A DNA stretch of 64,000 bases from contig OZ241919.1 of NCBI GenBank assembly GCA_965203835.1, positions 744,001-808,000 of the forward strand, written 5' to 3'. Shown in pieces: positions 16,745 through 26,000 of the stretch (positions are counted from its first letter, which is position 1; every line of letters begins with the position of its first letter). The DNA is from CBDCFV01 sp965203835. Its GTDB lineage: Bacteria; Chloroflexota; Dehalococcoidia; Lucifugimonadales; UBA3495. A program made the position numbers and the translations under genes. The notes beneath the pieces were generated by a model. The model was given only the letters and a program-made list of their open reading frames with translations, made no database searches and was not told where the DNA came from.

Positions 16745-17182
16745 GTGGACGTGGAGGCGCGTGAGTCTATTTGGAGTGTCCCGCCTGGTCTCCGGGCGTT
16801 ATATTTCGCCCTGTTCACGCTGTTAACCTTGGCCGGTATCGGGGTATTGGTCTGGTACGAAGTTTTCGTGAACACGGCCGACACACCGGCACAAACGATG
16901 ATGACCATCATCCGGAGCACCGGCGCTGTAACCGTCGGGGCCGCCGGAATATCCCTGGTAATAATGGAGGCGCCGAGGATTATCATGGTAGTAGCCGATT
17001 ACTTCACCAAACGCTGGCTAAACCCCTTGAAGGAAAAACTCCGCGAAGAGGGCCGTGCCGAGGGTCAAGCCGAGATGAACACTGCATGGCAAACGTGGAA
17101 CGAACGGCGGATGGCCGCCGAGGCCAACGGCGAACCCTTCCACGAGCCGCCACCCGGCGCCGCTTCACAGAACGGACGGTAG
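16745..17182 (+). CDS. Small two-helix membrane protein (145 aa)
   Basis: Unknown function. Two hydrophobic segments (about residues 19-41, ALYFALFTLLTLAGIGVLVW, and 57-80, around GAVTVGAAGISLVIM) are followed by a charged helix KEKLREEGRAEGQAE and a short proline-rich tail. The charged RxEGxAEGxxE heptad pattern suggests a coiled coil facing the cytoplasm. The start is uncertain: GTG at 16745 or GTG at 16751, neither with a strong Shine-Dalgarno. It converges on the next gene. I do not recognise the family. Confidence 0.6.
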   Translation: MDVEARESIWSVPPGLRALYFALFTLLTLAGIGVLVWYEVFVNTADTPAQTMMTIIRSTGAVTVGAAGISLVIMEAPRIIMVVADYFTKRWLNPLKEKLREEGRAEGQAEMNTAWQTWNERRMAAEANGEPFHEPPPGAASQNGR

Positions 17183-17228
17183 ACCGCTCAAATGCGACGA
17201 TTACCGCCTATTTCCGGAAGATATTTAC

Positions 17229-17828
17229 CTAATATGTACGGACTTGTATGCCGTAGGCCCTGACGTGAATGAATCCTCTGGGTGCAAACCTCCGTAATTG
17301 ACTGATCATCACTCGGATACTGGCGTCCTGCCTTTCTAAATCGTCAAAAATGACCTTGGTGTATCGTCCTGGCCTGTAATCGCCTTCGGCGTTTAACGCG
17401 ACACCGTCTATACCGTAATGGGCCTCTAGGTCTAAGGAATCGAGTTTCCGCATTAACTCTTCATGTAACGCCTCTGCACTGTAGTGCGATTCCTTTAACG
17501 CATTTCGGTAGGCTTGGTTGTCGTTATAATGAGGCAAAAACACCTCATATCTCACCGCCGGAATAAATTCTCCCTCAGTGGGAACGCCGGAAGGTCCTTC
17601 TGTGGGTATCGGTTGTTCAGCGGCATGAACAACTGTTGGATTGACGGGAGTTGCTGTCTGAATAGTAGGCTCCTGTGTGGAGATGCCCGACACCTCGCTT
17701 TCCGAGAAATCCACGCGAAACCAACTGAACAATACCGTGATTACAATGGCTCCTACAGCGACCCCAAGGCCAAGACCCGCAACGTATATGATGAATGGCC
17801 GGCCAGGTCTCGAATTGGGCATAGACAT
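17229..17828 (-). CDS. Membrane-anchored hypothetical protein (199 aa)
   Basis: Unknown function. An N-terminal transmembrane anchor (FIIYVAGLGLGVAVGAIVIT, about residues 12-38) is followed by a Thr/Pro/Ser-rich linker (to residue ~90) and a C-terminal domain of about 110 residues with no recognised motif. The layout indicates an extracytoplasmic domain tethered by a flexible linker. ATG at 17828 is preferred because GGAGAG lies 9 nt upstream. Base composition is more AT-rich than in flanking operons. Confidence 0.65.
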   Translation of the reverse strand: MSMPNSRPGRPFIIYVAGLGLGVAVGAIVITVLFSWFRVDFSESEVSGISTQEPTIQTATPVNPTVVHAAEQPIPTEGPSGVPTEGEFIPAVRYEVFLPHYNDNQAYRNALKESHYSAEALHEELMRKLDSLDLEAHYGIDGVALNAEGDYRPGRYTKVIFDDLERQDASIRVMISQLRRFAPRGFIHVRAYGIQVRTY

Positions 17829-17970
17829 AGGCGATACTCTCCTACTGGCTCGGACTGGTCCGATCAAAATAAAAATGGGCGCCCTAACTGACCAGTTAGC
17901 AACGGAATGCCTCCCTAAGACGGCAATGAAACCGTCACTGGCCCGAACTGGCTAAAACCGGACTCACATA

Positions 17971-17994
17971 AAAAGGGCGACGGTTTCGTCGCCC
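17971..17994 (-). terminator. Strong rho-independent terminator after the UGSC gene
   Basis: Perfect 8-bp stem GGGCGACG/CGTCGCCC with a 4-nt loop, followed on the - strand by TTTTTA. It lies ~68 bp after the UGSC stop codon, which supports reading that gene through the internal UGA to 18062. Confidence 0.88.
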
Positions 17995-18061
17995 TAAAAT
18001 TGTCCCACCGGAGGCTCCGTTCACAGTCCCCCAATCACGGACTTGGAGCATCGGCAATTCG

Positions 18062-18631
18062 CTACACCGTCAGCTTCGCGGTGCTCCCCAAGAGAATCTG
18101 CTCCACGTGGTCCGCGATCTCCTCAGCCTTCTCCTTGCATTGCTCGTCGGTGAGGCTGGAAAGCGGGTGCTCAGCCACAACGAACTCGTAGTCGGGCACT
18201 CCCATCATTCGCGTCATGGCCTTGGCCGTGGGCAGGAATACGTGGGTGATAATGGAGGCCGTGGGGATTCCCAGCCGCTCCATCTCGATGCCGTCGTGCA
18301 CACTGCACGAACTGCAGGACCCTCAATCACCCACCCCGACAACCAGCGCGTCCACTTGGTCCAGCATGTCCTGCACCGTCTCGGGCTTGGTGGGCAGCGA
18401 CGCGGAATGCTTGCTGAACATTACCACGTCTTTGATGTCGTGCCTCTGCTTCAGGATCTCACTCAGTTCCCAAAGGACCTTGTCAGAGTTGGCCTTGCTG
18501 TTTTCCAGCAGGCCCAATACCTTGCCGCTCAGGTCACCGGAGCGTTCGTTAAGCTCGAAATCTCCGGCGGCGAGGTCGGTCCCCCTCGGGTTGACCAACC
18601 GCATATTCCGGACATCTACAGTATCCGCCAT
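18062..18631 (-). CDS. UGSC-motif selenoprotein (189 aa, Sec at codon 103)
   Basis: Member of the UGSC (seleno)protein family, of unknown enzymatic role. The ATG at 18631 has AAGGAGGG upstream. The frame gives 102 codons ending ALVVGVGD, then UGA at 18323-18325, then GSCSSCSVHDGIEMERLGIPT and the rest of the domain to a stop at 18062. The motif U-G-S-C is exactly the family signature; homologues without Sec carry Cys there. A SECIS-like hairpin follows the UGA and a strong terminator follows the true stop. Automatic annotation would split this into two short frames. It lies 101 bp after the 345-residue gene at 18733-19770, with which it is probably cotranscribed. Confidence 0.9.
18294..18310 (-). 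promoter_or_regulatory. Candidate bacterial SECIS element in the UGSC gene
   Basis: The mRNA after the UGA contains UCGUGCA-GUG-UGCACGA, a perfect 7-bp stem with a 3-nt loop starting GU. The loop G is 19 nt after the UGA. An alternative hairpin CUGCA-GUUCG-UGCAG overlaps it but would place its loop only ~10 nt away, too close for known SECIS geometry. Confidence 0.72.
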
Positions 18632-18732
18632 TACTCCCTCCTTAACTGTTGCCTTCTTTATCAGGATGCCGTGGCCTGAAGTTTCTTCCGGTCCCCCAAT
18701 GATACACGGCGCCGCTTGTTTTGCAAACCGGG

Positions 18733-19770
18733 CTAATTCGGTATCTCCACTTTTTGCGTGCGAATCCGGTAGCCGGTGGTGTCGATTATGGCGCTGTTGC
18801 GCCCACCGGTGCCGCCGCCCATTACAAACAGGATATCCTCCGGGCTTCTGGAGCAACGGCGCACCAGTTGGTCGTCGCCGGGCTTCTCCGGTCCTTGGGC
18901 CACGCCCAGCCGGATCAATTCCGCCAGCGGACGGTTGGCATGCTCCATCAGGTAGTCCTGCATGTCCTTCCTGGTCCAGCCGTCTTGCTGCAAGGTTATG
19001 GCGTGCTCCGGCCCTATGACGACCACCCATTGGGCGGGGAACCTCCACGCCAAGCAGGCGGACTTCAGAGTGTCCACCAAAGCCGACAGGATCGACTCTC
19101 CCGTATGCCCGTATGCGTTGTTGACCGTAATGGGGTTGTAGGCCACCGCGACCGTGACGCAGCTATCCTCGGGCTGGAAACCGCGGCTTACGTGCAACGG
19201 CTCCCAAGGCGAGTCTTCCTCGTTCTCGGCGATGCACAGGGTGTACTTCGACGGGTTGCCCAGGGTGCCCCGGTCAAGTATTCCGGGCCTGGCATCGAAC
19301 CCGTTCATAAAGCAGAGCCTTATCGAGCGGCCCAAACAGGCGTTGGCCCTGAATCCGGGGCCGAAAAGCCCGTCCTTGTAATTCATTCCTATCTGGTCCC
19401 GGACCGGCCCGTTGACCACCATCAAAATAGCCGGCGAACTGGTGGACGCGGACGCCATGTGAACGAAGTTCCGCTCCTCCTCCAAGGCTTGCAGGGTGGA
19501 GATCAGGACGGGGAAATACTCCGGCAGGCATCCCGCCATCACGGCATTGGCCGCGGCGTTTTCCGACGTGAGCACCCTGCGGCGCATCTCCAGCGAGAGC
19601 AATTCCTCCTCGCCGGTCATGCCGACGTACTCCAGCATCTCGCGCACCTTGTAATCGGTGGGCGGGACCACCGGCAGGCCGTCGCTCCACCCCATGCGGT
19701 AACACTCTTCTATGGCCTCTACGGTGTCGCTGAGTTCCACCGAGGCAGACCTTTCCGATCCTGTGGTCAT
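18733..19770 (-). CDS. Hypothetical protein upstream of the UGSC gene (345 aa)
   Basis: Unrecognised globular protein without signal peptide or membrane segment. It begins with a conserved-looking EECYRMGWSDGLPVVPPTDYKV motif. Cysteines are scattered (for example AGCLPEYFP, ACLGRSIRLC, RRCSRSPEDI), and there is a glycine-rich MGGGTGGRNSAI segment near the C-terminus. ATG at 19770 follows AGGAGG with 6-nt spacing; a TTG two codons upstream is less likely. It is the first gene of a two-gene unit with the UGSC selenoprotein, so a joint redox or cofactor role is plausible but not shown by the sequence. Confidence 0.78.
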   Translation of the reverse strand: MTTGSERSASVELSDTVEAIEECYRMGWSDGLPVVPPTDYKVREMLEYVGMTGEEELLSLEMRRRVLTSENAAANAVMAGCLPEYFPVLISTLQALEEERNFVHMASASTSSPAILMVVNGPVRDQIGMNYKDGLFGPGFRANACLGRSIRLCFMNGFDARPGILDRGTLGNPSKYTLCIAENEEDSPWEPLHVSRGFQPEDSCVTVAVAYNPITVNNAYGHTGESILSALVDTLKSACLAWRFPAQWVVVIGPEHAITLQQDGWTRKDMQDYLMEHANRPLAELIRLGVAQGPEKPGDDQLVRRCSRSPEDILFVMGGGTGGRNSAIIDTTGYRIRTQKVEIPN

Positions 19771-19787
19771 GGGCAACCTCCTAACAC

Positions 19788-19864
19788 AGTGGTTAGTGAT
19801 TATTGGTCAGTGACCAGTGATTACTGCCTACTAACCACTGACCACTAGACGCTGGTCACTGGTT
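19788..19864. repeat. Short palindromic TGGTCAGTG-type repeat tract
   Basis: A run of related units (GTGGTTAGT, TGGTCAGTGACCA, ACTAACCAC, CTGGTCACTGG) forms nested inverted repeats, including GTGGTTAGT/ACTAACCAC at 19789-19797 and 19830-19838. It fills the gap between two - strand genes. Confidence 0.6.
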
Positions 19865-20759
19865 AAACGTTTGGCAACCTTAACTGCACCCCGGACTTTT
19901 CCTCTTGAATCCGGCAGACGGCGTCGGAGTCCTCCGGGCCCCAGCCTCGGAGCATAGCCTCAACGTGGCGTTGGTCCACCAGGTTGGACAGCTCCATCGG
20001 GATACCGTACTCTCGGCCCAAGTCCGTGGCCAAGCGAACGTCCTTGGCCGCCAACGCGGTGGCGAAACCAGGCTCGAAGTTGCCCTTGAAAAGGAACCTC
20101 GGCAGCTTTTCCGTCAAGCGGCGGGAACCGCCGGAACTGTTGGCGATCACGTCCGCCAGCACTTCCAGGTCCACCCCTGCTTTCACGCCAAGGGTCAAGG
20201 ATTCGGACAGCAGCACGCCGATTCCCATGCTGAGCAGATTGTTGCATATCTTGCACACCGACCCGTTGCCTATGGGCCCGCAAAACACTACGTGGCTCCC
20301 TATGGCGTCCAGGGTGGGCTTCAACCGGTTGAATGTTCCCTCGTCGCCGCCAACCATGACGGCCAGCGTGCCCGCCGCCGCGCCATAGACGCCGCCGCTT
20401 ACCGGCGCGTCCAGCATGGTCACTCCCCGGGCAGCGCAGACCTGGTGCAAGCGCCGCACCACGGTGGGGGAGTTGGTGGAAAGGTCTACGTAAAGAGACC
20501 CCTCACTTGCGCCTTCCAGTATTCCGTTTTCCCCCTCCACCACTGCCTCTACGTCCCTTGGTACCGGGAGAGAAGTGAACACCACCTCGTTGCCCGGCAC
20601 CGCGTCTTTGGGCGTTGCCGCCCACTCTGCGCCCATTTCCAGCAGATTGGTTGCTGCTTCGCGACGCAGGTCGTGAACGGTCAACTCGTGGCCGGCCTTG
20701 ATCAGGTTGGCGGCCATCGGGTTCCCCATGTTCCCGGTCCCGATGAATCCTGCTTTCAT
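19863..20759 (-). CDS. NAD(P)-dependent beta-hydroxyacid dehydrogenase (HIBADH-like, 298 aa)
   Basis: 3-hydroxyisobutyrate dehydrogenase/tartronate semialdehyde reductase family. The N-terminal Rossmann motif GFIGTGNMGNPMA lies at residues 4-16. The substrate-binding motif DAPVSGGVYGA lies near residue 117, and the catalytic lysine is in GNGSVCKICNNLL near residue 170. ATG at 20759 follows GGAGAG. Exact substrate is not predictable from sequence. Its start codon overlaps, as ATGA, a possible end of the upstream carboxymuconolactone decarboxylase-like gene, pointing to translational coupling. Confidence 0.9.
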   Translation of the reverse strand: MKAGFIGTGNMGNPMAANLIKAGHELTVHDLRREAATNLLEMGAEWAATPKDAVPGNEVVFTSLPVPRDVEAVVEGENGILEGASEGSLYVDLSTNSPTVVRRLHQVCAARGVTMLDAPVSGGVYGAAAGTLAVMVGGDEGTFNRLKPTLDAIGSHVVFCGPIGNGSVCKICNNLLSMGIGVLLSESLTLGVKAGVDLEVLADVIANSSGGSRRLTEKLPRFLFKGNFEPGFATALAAKDVRLATDLGREYGIPMELSNLVDQRHVEAMLRGWGPEDSDAVCRIQEEKSGVQLRLPNV

Positions 20760-21291
20760 CGTTTGCTCTCCTGTTTTCTTCGATGGGCGCTCTGGTAACG
20801 GGCCGCAAACGCACTGCGGGCGGCTCCGGTTGGGTCAAATCAACCGTCGGCTGCGGTATGTCCGGCGGCGGCTGGTAACCCGGTTGGCGGTCAAATGACT
20901 CTTTGGCGACCCGGAAGGCGTTGACCGCCGCGGGCATTCCGCCGTAAAAGACCATCTGGGAAATGATTTCCGATATTTGTTCCTTGGTTACCCCTATGTG
21001 CAGGGCTGCCAGTATGTGCCTCTGCAACAGTTGGGGACTATGGCCCAGCACGGTCAACGCCGCGATGGTGCACAGGCTGCGTGTCTGGAGGTTGACGGCC
21101 GGGCGGTTGTATATCTCGCCGTAGACGACCTCGTCCACCAGTTGCATCACTTCCGGCGCCAGTTCCGCCATAGCCGGAGGCGGGCCGGGATTTCCATCCC
21201 TTCCGTAATACCGGAGGCGGAATTCCCGCGCTGCTTGTCGCAAGTCCTTATGCCATCCGCCGGGGTTCGTGGGGCCGCGTTCAAGGGACAA
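20503..21291 (-). CDS. Carboxymuconolactone decarboxylase-like protein, possible frameshift at 3' end
   Basis: AhpD/CMD-fold protein of the 4-carboxymuconolactone decarboxylase type, with core LQTRSLCTIAALTVLG and GVTKEQISEIISQMVFYGG. It lacks the CxxC of peroxidase-type AhpD. The frame continues to a stop at 20503, overlapping the next gene by 257 bp, and the overlapping tail looks like out-of-frame sequence. Another frame ends at TGA 20756-20758, giving an ATGA junction with the next gene, so a single-base indel near 20770-20850 is likely (real or sequencing). The start is uncertain: TTG at 21291 with GAGG upstream is plausible, TTG at 21372 is the longest. Confidence 0.7.
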   Translation of the reverse strand: MSLERGPTNPGGWHKDLRQAAREFRLRYYGRDGNPGPPPAMAELAPEVMQLVDEVVYGEIYNRPAVNLQTRSLCTIAALTVLGHSPQLLQRHILAALHIGVTKEQISEIISQMVFYGGMPAAVNAFRVAKESFDRQPGYQPPPDIPQPTVDLTQPEPPAVRLRPVTRAPIEENRRANDESRIHRDREHGEPDGRQPDQGRPRVDRSRPASRSSNQSAGNGRRVGGNAQRRGAGQRGGVHFSPGTKGRRGSGGGGKRNTGRRK

Positions 21292-21375
21292 ATGAAGCCT
21301 CGTCGATAAACCGTCTTGAAACCAGCGGGAATTATAACACCGCTCACGTTGGGCAAACCACGCCGCAACCAAACC

Positions 21376-21410
21376 GAAGGGGCGGCCCCGCGATTTCGGG
21401 TCGCCCCTTC
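21376..21410 (-). terminator. Hairpin after the MBL-fold gene
   Basis: Perfect 9-bp stem GAAGGGGCG/CGCCCCTTC with an inner CCCG/CGGG stem, 50 bp beyond the stop codon of the MBL-fold gene. The T-rich stretch after it on the - strand is weak (GGTTTGGTT). Confidence 0.55.
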
Positions 21411-21461
21411 ACTGCAAAACCGTGAGTCACCGGGCCGGTTGTACGGCCCGGAAAACCGGTA

Positions 21462-22331
21462 TCAGAGGGCCTGCCAGTAGCGCCGTCCCTCCAGCCGGAT
21501 GACCTTGCCGATGTGGTCGGCGTTGGAGAAGTGCCCGGCGGCGATGACGTATCCTTCGTTTTCCGCCATGTCCAAGACCTTCTCCCGGCTCTGGCGGCTC
21601 AGGTCTTTGTCAATGTCGACCCCCGCGCACCAAGCCGCCTCCTGCACCTGCGCCTTGCTGTGCAGCACATCTCCTACAACGATGGCCTTCTCGCCTTGGG
21701 ACGAAACCAGTATCGCTTGGTGGCCCGGAGTGTGGCCCGGGGTGGGCAGCGTGGACACTTCATCGGTGATGTTGTGCTCGCCTTCGACCAAGTCCATCTT
21801 CCGCAGCCGGCGGAGGGGAGCCACGTACCGCTGCACCATGGGGTTGGCGTCCGCGTTCTCCGGCGCAGTGAAGTAGTCCCAGTCCGCCTTGGGCACCAAG
21901 TAACGGGCTTTCCGGAAGGTGGGCGCCGGCATTCCGCCCTGGTAGCGGACGTTCCAGCCAATGTGGTCGCCGTGCAAGTGGGTGTGGACCACCGTGTTGA
22001 TTTCATCCGAAGGAGAAACGTTGGTGTTGTTCAAGCGGTCGGCCGGAATCAGAATGGGACGCAGTTCTTCGTAAAGGTTGCCCGTCACGTTCCCCCGGTC
22101 CGGGTGGGGCCCGGGCCCAAGGCCGGTGTCCACCAGGATGACCTGGCCCTGGCTGCGAATGACGAAGCAGCCATAGTACAACTGGAGTTGGCCGTTTTCC
22201 AGTGCGTCTTCATGCGCCGCCCAGTCCGCTGCCGTTGTCTCGGGGAACATCGCCGTAGCTTCCCTGGGAGGCGGTATCATGTCCAGCACCGCCGTAATTT
22301 CAACGTTGCCCACCGTAATCTTGTCTGCCAT
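21462..22331 (-). CDS. MBL-fold metallo-hydrolase (289 aa)
   Basis: Metallo-beta-lactamase-fold hydrolase binding two metal ions. The metal motif is HTHLHGDH near residue 115, the next ligand is in PTPGHTPGHQ near residue 205, the aspartate is in VVGDVLHSKA, and the last His is in AAGHFSNADH. The overall pattern is of the quorum-quenching-lactonase/AttM-like or alkylsulfatase-like small MBL group; substrate unknown. ATG at 22331 follows AAAGGAG. A terminator-like hairpin follows it. apt is immediately upstream on the same strand (41 bp). Confidence 0.9.
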   Translation of the reverse strand: MADKITVGNVEITAVLDMIPPPREATAMFPETTAADWAAHEDALENGQLQLYYGCFVIRSQGQVILVDTGLGPGPHPDRGNVTGNLYEELRPILIPADRLNNTNVSPSDEINTVVHTHLHGDHIGWNVRYQGGMPAPTFRKARYLVPKADWDYFTAPENADANPMVQRYVAPLRRLRKMDLVEGEHNITDEVSTLPTPGHTPGHQAILVSSQGEKAIVVGDVLHSKAQVQEAAWCAGVDIDKDLSRQSREKVLDMAENEGYVIAAGHFSNADHIGKVIRLEGRRYWQAL

Positions 22332-22372
22332 TTAAAGCTCCTTTCTTTCGTTAGAGTCAGTTTATGTGCTGT

Positions 22373-22885
22373 TCAATACTGGACCATCGAATAGACGTCG
22401 TATTCTTCCAGTCCTTTTCGACCGTCCAATTCGGTCAACTCTATAACCACCGCGACGCCTGCCACCTCTCCTCCGACGCTTTCCACCAACTTGGCCGCAG
22501 CCGCCAGGGTGCCGCCGGTGGCCAGCAGGTCGTCTAGCAACAGCACTTTGTCGCCTTGACCCACGCCATCGACGTGCATCTCGATAGACCCTTCTCCATA
22601 CTCCAGGGCATACTCGAACGAGCGGGTTTCCCAAGGCAACTTACCGGGCTTGCGCACCGGAATCAGGGGCTTGCCCAGTTGGTAAGCTACCGGAGCGCCG
22701 AAGAGGAACCCCCGGGCGTCAATGGCTACTATCGAATCAAAGGGAAGCTGCTCGTATCTCTGCGTCAACTGGTCGACAACTTGGCGGAACGCCTCAGGGT
22801 TGCTGAGCAGGGGAGTAATATCCCTGAACAATATCCCGGGAATGGGGAAGTCGGGGACATCCCGGATGTATTGCTTCAACTCCAT
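22373..22885 (-). CDS. apt: Adenine phosphoribosyltransferase
   Basis: Purine salvage enzyme converting adenine and PRPP to AMP. The 170-residue length is typical. Motifs: IRDVPDFPIPGILFRDITPLL at the N-terminus (split here as family hallmark), IVAIDARGFLFGAPVAYQLG, and the PRPP loop VLLLDDLLATGGTLAAA near residue 122-138. ATG at 22885 is chosen from the conserved MELKQYIRD start; the frame is open upstream but without homology-like sequence. Cytoplasmic homodimer expected. It precedes the MBL-fold gene. Confidence 0.95.
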   Translation of the reverse strand: MELKQYIRDVPDFPIPGILFRDITPLLSNPEAFRQVVDQLTQRYEQLPFDSIVAIDARGFLFGAPVAYQLGKPLIPVRKPGKLPWETRSFEYALEYGEGSIEMHVDGVGQGDKVLLLDDLLATGGTLAAAAKLVESVGGEVAGVAVVIELTELDGRKGLEEYDVYSMVQY

Positions 22886-23093
22886 CACCGCGTCAAAAGC
22901 CCTCTCGCGCCGCCCGTGTGTATAAGCCGCCCGGCGCCGTGCGTTCTGTGAAAGTGTAGAATAAGCTACCAACATCGTCAAGTTTAATGAGGTCATAATG
23001 CCGCAGGACCGCACCGTTAGTACTACGGAATAACTTCCTCTGCCGGCGCCTCACATCGAGCGGGACCTGGCGGGACTTGAAACTTCGCCGGGT

Positions 23094-26000
23094 CTACGTC
23101 CCGTCAACAGGCCCCGCGGCGAACCGTTCACCCTGCGGTGGCGATGACTGGCCTTCGCTGTTCGATCCCCAACAAACGGCCCCGCCGTCCTCCCGCACGG
23201 CGCAGGTATGGTAGCCGCCGGAGCTTATCGACACGAACCGTTCACCCTCCGGTGCCGCCGACTGTCCCTCGGCGTTCCGGCCCCAGCAAACGGCTGTTCC
23301 GTCATCACGGAGACCGCAGACATGCTCACCGCCGCTGCTGATGGAAGCCAGCCTCTCGCCTGGAGGTGGAGAAGCCGCTCCATCATGGTTGTTCCCCCAG
23401 CAGACGGGTTTTCCACTTGCGCGCAGGGCGCAGGTGTGAAGCGCGCCGCTGCTGATGGATACGAAACGCTCGTCCTCCGGCGCCGCCGCCTGCCCGTCAT
23501 GGTCGTCGCCCCAACAGGCGGCGGAGCCGTCTTCACGGAGACCGCAGACATGCCCGTCGCCGCTGCTGATGGAAGTGAACACCTCACCGGAAGGGGAGGA
23601 ATCATCGGGCCGTCCCCAGCAGTAGGCAGACCCGTCCGGACGAAGGGCACATGTCTTGAGTCTGCCAACGCTCAGCGTTGTGAACCGCATGATAGTTACC
23701 GGTTTCGCGTTGTAGCCATACTCCCGGCTCGCATCGGTCGGAGAGGTCCAGAGGCCGTCACGCGACCCATAATGATTGTCATCTCCAAGGCCGGCCCCCC
23801 AACAGACCGCCGACCCGTCCGAGCGAAGGCCACAGGTGGAGGTCTCCCCACTGCCGATGGATACGAAGCGTTCCCCCTCGGGCGGCGTCGCCTGACCATA
23901 GTAGTCGCTTCCCCAGCAGGTCGGAGAGCCGTCCGCCCGCAGCGCACATGTGTGATGAAGCCCGCTGCTCAGAGTAGTGGTCCCCTCCGGGCCTTCCCAT
24001 TCAACTGGTGAAGGAGTTGACTGGCGTATCGTCTCCGGGATTGTCAGTTCTGTCCCGTACTCTCCGTCTATGGCCATTATCTCGAAGAAGCAGCCGGAAG
24101 AATCTCCCGGCCCACAGATGGTGACCGTATAGTCGGAGACCTGGAAAGTCTCCTTGTCCATGTTCAGGGAGAGGCCCATCCTGTAGCCGCTTATGAGTCG
24201 TAGCTCCTGGCCCTGCCGGGTTTCAAGGGCGATTTTCCCGTCGGACGTCTCAGAGGCCGTGACGTGGCCGTCGTGGGCCAGAAGGAGGATATTCTCCAGG
24301 ACGGTCAGCAGGCTAGTATAGTTGGGACGCCAGCCGGTCGCGTGAAGGAAGCCGTTCCAATCCACGCTGCGCCACTCACCGGCCGACTCGAGCCAGAACT
24401 CCTTCCCCGCCACGTAGGCTCCCAGCCTGCCATCCTGAAGACCAAGTTGCTGGTAGTGGTTTCCAGGTAACCCTAGCGCCCCGATGAGGTGGCCGGTCCA
24501 ACCGAATTCCTCAAGGGCATGGGAGCGGCAGGACTGGGCATCCGTGAGGCATACGCCCCTGGAGGTGAACGACGCCGTTCCTTTCTCGATCAAAGTCTCT
24601 CTGGCCCGCCACACCAGGGTGTTGACGTCGCCGGGCGAGGCGTCCAGCAACTGGTCGTCAAAAACGATGAGTTCCTCCACCTGCCCCGTCGTCATTCCGG
24701 GCTTGACCAAGGGATGGGCATGGAGCCGGAGTATCGCTTCATCCGCAGCCGATAGTCCTTCGACCGTGCCCAACCATTGGTACGGGCTTGGGTAGTGTCC
24801 CTGCGGAATGAGGGCGTGAAACAGCTCGTGTCCGATGATCCATCTCGGCACCGCATCGCCCCGGTCTGAGACCCAGACCTCTCCCCCCACAATCGTATTC
24901 TGGTCGCTCCCTGGGCCAGCGAACCCCCGTCCGCATCCCCCTCCCCCGGAGCAGGTGCCCGGATGAGAAGGCGTACCCACATAGACCACCAGGTCGGCCT
25001 GCTCTTCGGACTCGGCCGTCTCGAATGTGTGGTTCAACAGTTCCGCCATTTGGCCGAGAATCACCTCTAGAGCGTCCAAGTAGTCCTGACGGCCCTCCGC
25101 CCACACTCTGATGGGCTTGCCGGGCTGCCACTTACGGACGGACGCTTCATCCAGATGCCAGCCTCCGCATCTATTCATGTGGCCCGGACGGTCGCCGTAG
25201 CATTCCCAGATGTGCCGGCCGACCCCGAGAATGCGTTCCGGCACGGCGACCTCGATGGCCGTGGACGGCCCGCCGTCGGCTCTGAGTTCCACCGCCATGG
25301 GGACACTTCCCATTGGCGCACGGACGGTGAACTCCGCACTGCCAGGACCAAACCCATCCGCCAACTCCACGGTTATGGTGACCGGACACTCGGTCACGAC
25401 CACGTCGCCCCGCCGGCATGTGACGCCGATGCCTTGGACTCCTTGGAGCGGCCGGCGCCCAACGTTCCTCAACGACACCGTTACGGCGACATCCGCGGTC
25501 CCGTCACTCCGGTACCCCGCGAGTTGAGCCTCGGCTTCAAGGGCAAGTCTCACGGACGCCGGCTCCGTCGGGCTGGCGAAGTAGCGCAGGATGACCTCTA
25601 TGGCCTGGGCCTTGGTGATCCTGCCGGCGATGTAGTCCACCACGGCCGCGATGGCCTCGTCCTTGCTGATGCCCCGGTCCCCGTCGAAGTCGTAGGGCAG
25701 GCCCAGAGACAGCCGCGCGGCAGCCGTGCTGGGGTTGCCCTGGGCGTCCTCGGCCGCACCGGCGGCTATGTCCACTGTCACCTCGCCCAGGACGGTGGGG
25801 GTAACGTCGAAGGTGTAGACCGCACCGCTGCCCGCCAGGTTGCCGGCTACGCCGTTGACCACGGCGACGTCGTCGAGGGCGAAGCCGGCAACCGGCTCGC
25901 TGAAGGTGGACGTTACCGAGACCGGAGCATTCAGCCTCAGCTGCACCTGGGCGCTCAGGGCCACGGAGACGCTGGGGACGGTCTGCCGGACTGTGATCCC

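Noticed and set aside
18323..19048. 241-codon frame covering the UGSC N-terminus
   Set aside because: Its first ~140 codons overlap the neighbouring gene in another frame; the true start is ATG 18631 with its own ribosome site.
19788..19864. Reading the TGGTCAGTG tract as a CRISPR or att site
   Set aside because: Units are short, degenerate and without spacers or an integrase gene nearby.
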